Shown piece by piece: positions 46,511 through 56,587 of a stretch of DNA of 64,000 nt. The position numbers and the translations under genes were made by a program. How positions within the stretch are numbered: the stretch's first letter is position 1; each line of letters begins with the position of its first letter. The notes beneath the pieces are model-generated. The model saw nothing but the letters and a program-made list of their open reading frames with translations, ran no database searches and was not told where the DNA came from. The stretch comes from Hirundichthys speculiger. Taxonomy: Eukaryota; Chordata; Actinopteri; Beloniformes; Exocoetidae. The stretch lies in assembly GCA_018398805.1 (NCBI GenBank), contig JAGFBZ010000365.1, forward strand, positions 293,865 to 357,864. The letters are read 5' to 3'.

Positions 46511-47450
46511 GGGGTGAATTCCAATTCCTCCCTTAACCCTCAATCTCAACCCTCAATCTCAAAAATGCGCGTTCCCGCTAAGGGCAAGTGGTGTCCCAAT
46601 TCTAAGGGACATCAAGTTGAGGGACGAGTTTGAGGGCTGTATCGCCCTCAAAATTGAGATTTTCCGACACCACCCTTGGAAGTAAGGGCTATCCAGAAGC
46701 TAGCTACAAACGTAAGTATCTTCGTATATCTTAAAGATATAAATGTTACGAAACCATTTTATTGTGTTTGTTTGAGATTTTTTTCATGGATTAACATCGT
46801 TGTTGGGTAACATTTATTTTTTTACTTTACGATGTTTGCTGCCGGACCGGCGGTCCCGTCGGCTTCACGTTGTACTCGTCGGTGGTCCCGGTACATTAAT
46901 CAGTCCTCCGTCGCTACACAACAAAGTAACGTGAAGCCGACCTGGACTGCCGACGGGACCGGTCCACCGTCCGTGGCGGTCTCGGTCCCGTCAGCGGTCC
47001 CGGTCCCGTCAGCGGTCCAGGTCGGCTTCACGTTACTTGTACTCGTCGGTGGTCCCGTTCCGCCGTAACGGTCCCGTCAGCGGTCCCGGTCCCGTCAGCG
47101 GTACGGGTCCCGTCGGTGGTCCCAGGCGGCTTCACGTTACTTGTATACCTTGTTGTGTAGCGACGATGGACTGAATAATGTATCCTCTATTGTGTTATTT
47201 GCTAATATTATTTAGAGAATATACAGCGCTCTTTTCAATGTTACCCCTGTGTAATTTCAGGAAATACAGAGACAACACGGGCTCTGATACATTTCAGTCT
47301 GAAGACGTAACTGCACTCGAGGGGTGTCCCATTTCTAAGTCACAAGATAACCCTGACACTTACTTTCGAGGGTTAAGATTGAGGGCCAAAAATTGAGGGT
47401 TAAGGGCGAGGGTTGAGATTGAGGGTTAAGAGAGGAATTGGAATTGGCCC
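46511..47450. mobile_element. 940-bp DNA element with TA duplication and GC-rich core
   Basis: The inverted ends GGGGTGAATTCCAATTCC and GGAATTGGAATTGGCCC are followed inward by repeated CCCTCAATCTCAACCCTC motifs, and TA flanks both sides. The empty site in LTR copy 2 confirms the insertion. The core (46840-47160) is a GC-rich minisatellite of CGGTCCCGTCAG-type units, framed by a second inverted repeat (TAACGTGAAGCCGACC near 46928 and GGCTTCACGTTACTTG near 47128). No transposase; superfamily unknown to me. Confidence 0.8.
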
Positions 47451-48592
47451 TAGGACCTCCCAACAACCCAAAAAACATGTAAACTCATTTTGAAATGTGT
47501 CATATAACAATCAAACACTCAAGAACTGTAAATTGTAAAGTATGAATAATGTGAACATTCATAATGTAATTAATAATATTGAGTTCATCCCAGTTGCAGA
47601 GGAGGAAATCCAGATGTCCGCAGAGGACAGGCCAGTCTGACAATTCAGATGAAGTGAGAAATTGACCTCCAATGGATTAAAAATGATGTGAAGAAATTTG
47701 AAGAAATTGTTTGAATCCTCCGTTATCCTGAAGTTGACATGAGCATGATCAAAAGGTGGTCACGCTCCATCAGCCTAGAATTGTAGGAACTTCCACTCAG
47801 AACACAAAACATCCACGGATATCTGTCACAGGTCTTTTAATGGCACCATAAAGACGGGACTCTGAAAACTCCACAACCTGTCACAGAAAGCACAATAGAG
47901 AGGTCGTACAATATCACCTATATAACACCGTTAGTTGAGGGGGTTACAACAGACTCAGGAAAGATGTTATGGATTAGAAAATTATCCTGCAATAATCAAT
48001 AAGTGGATCCAAATATCGGCTCACCTTCCAATATCTGTAATCTACAACCATTAGAAAACTGTGCATGCTGTTATGATATTAATTTAACAAGCTTTGTGCA
48101 GAAACATGCAATATGTGTGTTAGAAAGATAGAAAACGTTGAAAATAAACTAATTAATAAAGTGGTAACCTTATTATAAATTCAGTGCGGTGAATATAAAG
48201 TTTAGAATAATTCACTTCTTCCCTCTTTTATCACCTACAAAAGCCTTTTCACTCACTTACAATTATCTTTCCTTTATTATGTTTCACTTTATCACCTCCA
48301 TCCTAGTCTCTTCCTCTCATGTCCTTCAAATATATAAATGTCTTCACGTACTTTCTCTGTCCTTCTTTAATGCATTCATATTTTCCTTATCTCCCTCTTT
48401 CTCCTCTCTTTTAAAAAAAGAAAGAAAAGAAAAAAAATGCCAAACACCTTTATTAGGAAATGATACCTCAGATCGTCCCAATTACAGTGGAGGAAATAAG
48501 TATTTGATCCCCTGCTGATTTTGACAGTTGTCATACTAAGAAATAAATGAACAGTCTCAGACTTCTATGCCAGCTTTATTTTAACAGTTATA

Positions 48593-49463
48593 GGGTCATT
48601 CCACCTCAATTCAGCAGATTAGAAAAAAAATTCCCGCATGACCATCTATGATTTGCTTGATATTTTTTTCTTATGAACTTTGACTATAATGTAGTAACTT
48701 TTTGCAATATTAGCCTGGTACTATCAATAATTTCGGATTTATACATTTTTGAAAAAGTGCCTGTACGGCCACAAGAATTTTTTCTAGGTAACTTAGAGAC
48801 TTAGTACCAACTTGAAACTTCGTATATAAACAGATATTGTCATTACCTTTCTGGTAGTATATTTAGTTTTTGGTACATCTTGTCATATTTTGTCAATTGC
48901 CAATTGAATATCGACAATAAAATGCGAAATTCGTTTTTTGCTGGGTCATATGAGAACTAAAATACAATTGTTTCTGCAAATTCTTTATGTATTTTTATTC
49001 TATAAGAGAAGGAGATTGTTCAACAAAAAAAAGTAAGTCTCAGCTACTATTACAAAGGGTCCAAATGGGGACTTGAAATGTGAACTGCACAAAGCGAGTA
49101 TAATTTATTTTGGATGTTTGAAATTTATTTTAAAACAAACAGCAATGAATAGACACCTGAAACTGACCCCATACAGAGTGCACATACAGGACTAACAGCA
49201 TAAAAAAAAAATCAGCTCTCTAGCTTGTACGGTTTGAAGATACAGCCCCTCAAAAATGGTAATAATTTTAAAAGCGTTAGGAATGTCACGAAAATTGCCA
49301 TACGGATACTTTTTCAAAATTTCATAAATCCGAAATTATTGATAGTACCAGGCTAATATTGCACAAAGTTACTACATTATAGTCAAAGTTCATAAGAAAA
49401 AAATATCAAGCAAATCAGAGATGGTCATGCGGGAAGGTCCTGTTGAATTGAGGTGGAATGACC
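48593..49463. mobile_element. Foldback-type element with long inverted repeats
   Basis: Ends GGTCATTCCACCTCAATTCA and its near reverse complement. The arms extend more than 150 bp each, sharing AATTTCGGATTTATA-type and GTACTATCAATAATTTCGG sequence in opposite orientations. About 870 bp long; no coding capacity. It is inserted between the two Tc1 repeat motifs. Target duplication unclear. Confidence 0.75.
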
Positions 49464-49578
49464 AAATAGAAAGAATATTAAAAAAATTTTTTTGAGAAAA
49501 TCACATGAAATGAAAAATTAAAATCAATTTGCAAGTCATTGAGGGAAATAAGTATTTGATCCCCTAGCAAAACATGAT

Positions 49579-50319
49579 CTAATACTTGGTGGCAAAACTC
49601 TTGTTGGCAGCACAGCTGTCAGACGTTTCTTGTAGTTGCTTACTAGGTTTAAACACATCAGGAGTCATTTTCGTCCACTCCTCTCTGCAGATCATCTCCA
49701 AATCCTGAAGGTTTTGAGGCTTGCGCTTAGAAACTCTCAGCTTCAGCTCTCTCCATAGATGTTTAATAGGATTAAGGTCAGGAGACTGGCTAGGCCATTC
49801 CATGACCTTGATGTGCTTCTTATGGAGCCACTCCTTTGTTTCCTTGGCTGTATGTTTTGGGTCGTTGTCATGCTGGAAGACCCATCCACCACCCATTTTC
49901 AATGTCCTTGTGGAGGCAAGGAGGTTGTCACCCAAGATTCTGCGGTACATGGCCCTGTTCATCTTCCTATCGATGCGGTGAAGTCCACCTGTCCTCTTAG
50001 AAAAGAAACACCCCCAAAGCATAAGGCTTCCACCGCCATGCTTGACAGTAGGGATGGTGTTTTTGGGGTCATATTCAGCATTTCTCTTCCTCTAAACATG
50101 TCCAGTTGAGTTGAGGCCAAAGAGCTCAATTTTAGTCTCACCTGACAACAGCACCTTCTCCCAGTCTCTTTCTGAGTCATTAATATGTTCGTTGGCAAAC
50201 CTGAGTCGGGCCTGGACCTGAGCCTTCTTGAGCAGAGGGACCTTGGACCACTGCAGGATTTTAAACCATTGCGTCTCAGTGTATTACCAATAGTTTTCTT
50301 GGTGACTGTGGTCCCAGCC
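49579..50319 (-). pseudogene. Tc1 transposase, C-terminal part, inactivated
   Basis: Reads [39 protein letters not shown] (second catalytic Asp in HDNDPKHT) and [15 protein letters not shown]. In live Tc1 transposases the last motif is NPIE.LW, with Glu as third catalytic residue. Here the codon is AAA (Lys). A TAG at 50094-50092 replaces what is usually a Trp codon. The N-terminal DNA-binding region is cut off by the hAT at about 50320. Both defects abolish activity. Confidence 0.88.
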
Positions 50320-53300
50320 ATAGGCGGCGCCAAGGAGGGGCTTGCCGGTGCTTCAGCTCCCCCTCGTGGTGGCATAGCACCCCCGTAGCACCCCCATGAA
50401 ATCCAATAACAAAATCAGTAAATAAAATATCTTTATGACATTTTATCTCATGCGCTTTGTAAATGTGTCCCAGTCCTGTGCGCGGTGAGCTAATGCCTAG
50501 GGCCGGGGAGCTAACATCTGCTGATGCTGACAATGCACCGAGCACGGCTTGTGGACTGCATGATCTCAGCCATCCGGATGAAGAACCGCAACGCCGTGTG
50601 CGCAAATTCCCATAACAGACATTCTGTACTCAGCGAAGGAGTTTTTATCGTGCATGGTATGAATATGGATGGCTCGAGTATTCAGTTACTAAGGACGAAG
50701 CTTTCTGTTTTTCTTGCCGGCACTTTGTCCAGGCAGCTAGTGGATTTTGTTCCGAGCCTGCTTTTACTGTGTCTGGTTTCCAAAATTGGCGTAAAGCACA
50801 GGAATCTTTCAAAGCCCATATGGTAAGTGCTAAATATTCAATGCAGGCATGGTGTGAGTTTAAACAGAGGTAGCAGAGTGATCAGGCCCACAACAAAGGC
50901 AGTTTTATTGAGCTTCTCAATGTTATCGCTATGTTTGACAAAAGGGTTGCAAATAAGATGTCACAAAACCCATCAAACGCAAAATATACCCACCATGCAA
51001 GAAAGAGCCAATATCTGTAGTTGTTCGCTATCTGCACAATGAAACTATGCTTGAAGAGTTTCTTCATTTTACCCCCACAGACGGGTTGGATGCAAACTCT
51101 CTCCTGGCAAGTATTAAAATGACACTTAGCCAATGCAACATTGATGTAAATAGATGCATCGGTCAGTGCGACGATGGAGCATCTGTAATGGCGGGGTGTA
51201 ATAACAGGGTGCAAGAAAAGTTCAGAAAAGAGGTACCGCAAGCTCTTTATGTTCATTGCCACGCACACCGGTTAAATCTGGTCCCGGTTGATTGCGTGAC
51301 AAATGTGCAACCTGCAGCTGAGTTTTTTGACATAGTGCAAATGTTGTACAATTTTTTTTCTGGTTCAGTGGTCCATGACATGTTCTTAAAAAAACAGAAA
51401 GAACTCAAACCATCAGGGCAGCATGTTGAGTTGAAAAAACTATCAGAAACAAGATGGGCTTGTCAGTACTCTGCTTTGTGTGCTATTAAAAAGACTCTCC
51501 CAGCAATCCAGGCCACACTTAAAGATGTCATAGGCCAGACAAATGCGAAAAGAAAGGCTGAGGACCGGGCTCTGTATGGGCTAATAGATGAACAGTTTGT
51601 TTTAAACCTGACTTTATTTGAAGATGTGTTCCGGGTGACCAAGTTTGCCTCAGACCAGTTACAGTCACCAAACTTTGATATCTCATCTGCGAGTGATCTG
51701 GTTCAGTCAGTCATTGCAACGCTACTGGAAAAATGGTCAGAAAAGGCGTGGGATGACATAAAAGACAAGGCAAAACATCTGTGCGAAAAGGCTGGCATAG
51801 CACTGCAGAGCCAGCTACCATACAGGAGAAGCGATCAACAACAATCCAGCTAGTTGAGGCCCCCATAAACCGTGGAAGTGCATCAGCTGACTTACGCACA
51901 AACTTTTTTTTTAAACTGAGGAAACGCTTCTCCACAGATGCGAGCGATGTGCTGTCAGGGGTCTCAGCTCTAAACCCAAAGCACAAATCTTTTTTAGATC
52001 AGCGGTGCTTATTGACTATGGCGCAGAACTATGTCATTGTAAAATCTGTCTCTGTGTTCTTTTTATCTGGTGCCTAAATGACAAGCCTAGAAGCAAAAGG
52101 TCAATCAAGAATTTAATACAAACATGAATACAAAGAATTATTATGCCATGCAGAATATTTTAATCGGCCGACACTTGTTCACAACATCACCGAGATGCTG
52201 CCATGGACAAATGCACGCTCCAAGTTAGTTGTGTTCATCTTTTAAAGATCCAGAGAAGGCGTGTCCTTAGTTCCTCTGAGTTTAATGGTCCTTTGTCTAC
52301 AGAAATCCAGATGGTCCAGTCTCACAACCCAGACTAATATGGTTATGTTTACTCCAGGAAATGGGGGTGTAACTAAATTTATTACCATGCTCGTCCTTGG
52401 AAGAGAGCAGGTCAAGAGGTCATGAGATCCCAGTTGTCAGGTCCATCATATAGACAGCCAGCCTACAGGCTGTAAAGTTTAGCTTTATCGTTTAAAGTTC
52501 TTACTGAAAATAATTCTAAATCCTAACAAATCTCCACTCAAAACATGATTTATTCATGTTTTCTAAATCAACTGTTGCAAATATCCAGTATTCTATATGT
52601 ATAAAATGATTTCTATGTCCCCTTTTCATATAAAAAAAAACCTTTTTATGTGAAAACAAACCATACAAATTTACTAAAGCCTCCTGACCACCCAAAAACA
52701 TGTTAACACATTTTGTAATATTTCATAATTCCGACATACACTCATGAACTCTATAAGAACTGTAAATTGTAAAAATATGAATAAAGTGAACATCCATATT
52801 ATAATCGATTATATTGAGTTCATCTGTCGCAGAGGATGAAATCCAGATGTCCGCAGAAGACAGGCCAGTGTGACAACTCAGATGAAGTGAGAAGTGACCT
52901 CCAATGGATTAAAGATGATGTGAAGAAAATTTTGAAGAAACTGTTTGAATCCTCCATTCTCCTGAGTTGACATAAGCACGTCAAAAGGAGTGGTTCCACT
53001 CCATCAGCCTAGAACTCAGCCAGGAACGTCCACTCAGATCATCCACTCTGGTCGTAAAACACCACAGCCTGTATCAGAAAGCACAATACAAGGGTTGCGC
53101 AATAACACCTATCACCAAATGTTAGTTTAAAAGGGGTTACAGCAGACTCAGGAGAGATGTTATGGACCAGTAAATTTCCTGCACTAGTTAATAAGTGGAT
53201 CTAAATATGTCGGCTCACCTTCCAATATTTAGTCCACGATTATTAGAAAACTGTCCATACTGTTATAGTGTTAAATTCAAAAACCTTGTGCAGAAACATG

Positions 53301-55919
53301 CAGTATAAATGTTAGAAAAAGATAAAAAAAAAACATATTAAAATAATAACTAATCAATCAAGTGGTATCCTTGTTGATAAATTCATTACGGTGAATATAA
53401 ATTTAGAATGGTAAATTCTTTCTTCCCTCTTTTATCACTTATTTCACTTTATCATATTTTTCTTATTTCCTTCTTTCTCCACTCTTTAAAAAAAGAAAGA
53501 AAAGACAAAATGCCAAACACTGTCATCAGGAAGTGATACCTCAGAACGTTCTAATTAAAAAAAAAACAAAAAAACAATTGAATCATCAGATTAAGGATGA
53601 GAGAGAGACACAATCCAGAAGAACCATTATCAGGAGACAAACAAACGTCACAGAGCCCAGCTCCAACCCATCCATCAGAGCAGCACCAGTCAACTATGAA
53701 GTGCCAGATGTCACAGCTTCCCCTTCAGCGTCAGTTTCCTCAGCAGTGTCTTTGTATCAGAGTCCACCAGCCATAAAGGTTTCTTTGAACAAATGTCTGT
53801 GTCTTTTCCCGAGAGCCCACCTCGCTTTCAATGTCTTTTGGAGATCAAGCAGCAGCAGAGTTGAAGTCTTGTCTTGACCAATGCGTTGAAGATTCGTCTT
53901 TAGAGGAAATGTGTGTAGGGGTCACCATAAAATCCAGATCCACAGAGACCAAATGAGCCATAAAAAGGAAGCAGGAACTGATCCTTGAACAAGCCATCCC
54001 CCTAATAACAGCCACTCTAAGTCGCAAACCTGTCCACCACTTTACAGCACTAAGAGTAAACTGAATGCGGCCACTAAATTAGAGGACTTGTAATGTTTAA
54101 CTACCTACAGCAGAAAAAACAAAAAGTTTAAAACCCAATAACTCTGAGAAAGACAGAACTCCATCCTTCACAGGAAATAAATCCCAAAACAAAAATCACT
54201 AATTTGACTAACTCCACAAAATGTCCCAACAGCATTAAGACAAACCCCCAAAAAAATTAAACTGCTAACAATCGTTCACAAGAATAACCATAACTTCCCT
54301 TATCAAATCATTTAAGTATCATTTATAATAAGCAATACAATCCACCTTTATATTCACCGTATCGAATAAATATGTATAATTAAAATAGACTGAGGTCTTC
54401 TGACTAGCCAATTTATCAATTAGAGACTCCTAATATATTCCTATAAAACCAATATGAGTGAGAGACTCTGCATAACATTAAACCCATCACATCAAATCCC
54501 ACAGAATGAAAGAAACACAGAATTAACATGCAAAAACATGTCAAACAGAGTAGGAACTTCATCAAAGCTAGCTATAAAGTAAAGTGTTAGTTCTGACATC
54601 AGCATTTATAACATCAAACATCGTATCAAAACTCTCATATAACAAAATCCTCCCACATATTGATTTCAGTACACCAACCTTCTGGTATACTTTATCATTA
54701 TATCATGATCTATATACTATATCACATAATATTATCATAATACCAAGTTAAAGCAATTCAATAATACCTCATAATAATTCCTGGCCTGAGGAACCATCTG
54801 GCTCCACAGACATAATTCATTGGGTATAGTCATATTTTTTGTCCTTTTGTCAGGTAAAGAGGTCCATTTTCTGTCAGTTCCGGACCTTATGTCAGTTTAC
54901 AGTTAGTCCTGTCAGCAACCAGAATATAACGTGGGTCATATCCAGTATTGTCATTTTCGTATTTGTAGGCCATCACACACACACACACCAAAAATAAAAT
55001 AGAATAAAATTAAATTTAAAAAAAAAGGACCATGGTCTTCAAAGAGCTCAAAAAAGAATGAAGAGGAACACATGAGAGAAAAGAAAAGAAAAGGGAGGGG
55101 GCTGAGGAAGAAAGCCCAAGGAGGGTGTGCAGAATGAGAAAAATGTTTTATTTTCCTTTTCCAGTAATGCTATGTATCTGTAATTCTTCAAAACCTTAGG
55201 TATTATTATGCTCATGTGATACGTACTTCATCATTCTCAATTATAACCACCTGTAAACCTTGCTACAATTAAATAAACATTTTCCACCTTCTTAACCCCC
55301 CTTTAACAACTGCAGGACAAAGGAGCACTTATCTGTCTCACTAGAGGGAAGAGGGGGGGCTGAAGCATGTCCCCCGCTGCTGTAAACTCTCCACAGCACC
55401 CTTACTGCCCCTCCCTATTCACAGGCTCCTCAAGGGTCGTAAACCACGGGCCCGATCTTGCGCCAAACCTCCAAAACCTGCTATTAAGGGATAAAAGGTA
55501 TTGGGAGGGGCGTTCCCCCACGAAGAACGCAATCAATCTTCCACCTCCCAAACCCACGATCTCACCTGCGAAATCCACGATGTCATGCACACATTATGCA
55601 TGGGAGTGGTTAGGGCGTTCCACCTGTTTAACCAATCAGTGCGTCAGTAGCCATTACCTTTAAGAGCAGGTTGCAGTACCTGCAAACTGCCATGGAACGT
55701 CTTTTCACCCAGATCAGAGCAGCTCTCATGGACAGCTGGTCTGGGACTGTGCTGTAGAGCTTCCTCCTCTTTTTTCCTCCTCCTCCTCTGCACTGATATA
55801 TACATAACTAGCTTTAACTAATGTGGAGCAAATGATTTAATCATTTCTTTTGTACTCCAAGAAGTTCCAACAAACTGCTCAGAAAATAGAGCCGGTGAGC
55901 TTCCAGGAAAGCATTTATT

Positions 55920-56200
55920 AACTAGAAAAGCAATCGGAGAGCGCAGACCTCCGCCAAGCACAGCAGTTGTGGTTGCTTTAGGGTTCAAGAAACAACTAAA
56001 CAGCGCAATGTTATCGAAAATTTGAAAGTGATCCAGAATCCAGGATTTCTTCCGGATCACACCCAAAATAAAATCAGTTCTTCCTTTTCATATTTCTGAC
56101 AACTCCTGAAAATATCATCAAAATCCATCCATAACTTTTTGAGTTATCTTGAACATATCCCCTGCGCAAAGACGCACAGCTGCGCCAAGACGCATAGTTG
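55920..56200 (+). mobile_element. RTE-like LINE 3'-end fragment
   Basis: Contains CAATCGGAGAGCGCAGACCT and later AAATCCATCCATAACTTTTT then GAGTTATCTTG, a signature of RTE-type LINE 3' ends in fish. It is related to 32245-32460. Non-coding. Confidence 0.55.
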
Positions 56201-56442
56201 CTGGGAGCGGTGCTTTTTTCACAACAGAGTTCTGTGATCTCCTCGTTTCCTCCACAGCAAACATCTGAATGAGATCATGTCACAGCTGTACAGACATCAT
56301 CTGCCCTTAAGAGAATAATGTATGAAAGTAATACAGTGATGCATAATCGAGAGGTAGAGCCGGTTGTGCAGTCCACATGTGACTGGGTGGACGCGCAATG
56401 ACAGGATTTGGACGCGCTCTTTTACGCGCCGACATGCCAGTT

Positions 56443-56587
56443 GCGCTTTCCACAAACTCGGTATCTTGCGGTACTGGTGTCTCGCAGATTTTGGGTATTG
56501 GGTAATGGGTGGTCACACCACCCATTACCCAATACCCAAAATCTGCGAAGTACAGGTACCGCAAGATACCGAATTCGTGGAAAGCGC
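56443..56587. repeat. 145-bp palindrome, 71-bp arms, 3-nt loop
   Basis: The arms meet at CAC (56514-56516). The inner 25 or so bases pair perfectly (GGGTATTGGGTAATGGGTGGT against its complement); the outer parts pair with a few mismatches. Overall about 90 percent complementary by eye. Confidence 0.93.

Larger units (their letters stand above)
44459..48482 (-). mobile_element. LTR element copy 1: one LTR and adjoining interior, interrupted
   Basis: An LTR copy (44459-46377) is the same family as those at 52038 and 57834, sharing GTGTTCTTTTATCTGGTGCC-type sequence, ATGCCATGCAGAATATTT and the end CCTAACA. It is split by a piggyBac element at 44527-45951. Without that insert it is about 498 bp, matching the other LTRs (491 and 488 bp). 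The interior continues to 48482 and matches 52529-53530, apart from a 940-bp insert (46511-47450). A Tc1 element interrupts it at 48483; the remainder and second LTR were not found. Orientation is minus, from the better-preserved copy. No viral genes are visible. Confidence 0.85.
48485..50319 (-). mobile_element. Tc1-type transposon, half preserved
   Basis: Begins CAGTGGAGGAAATAAGTATT after a TA (48483-48484). The inner motif AAATAAGTATTTGATCCCCT recurs at about 49545, which is the IR/DR arrangement of many fish Tc1 elements. The minus-strand transposase follows. A foldback element is inserted at about 48593-49463, and a hAT interrupts the transposase at about 50320. The other end of the Tc1 was not found. 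Confidence 0.87.

Noticed and set aside
53533..53877. 114-codon Ser/Pro-rich frame in the LTR element interior
   Set aside because: No homology recognised, wrong strand for the LTR element, and no conserved start context; likely chance.
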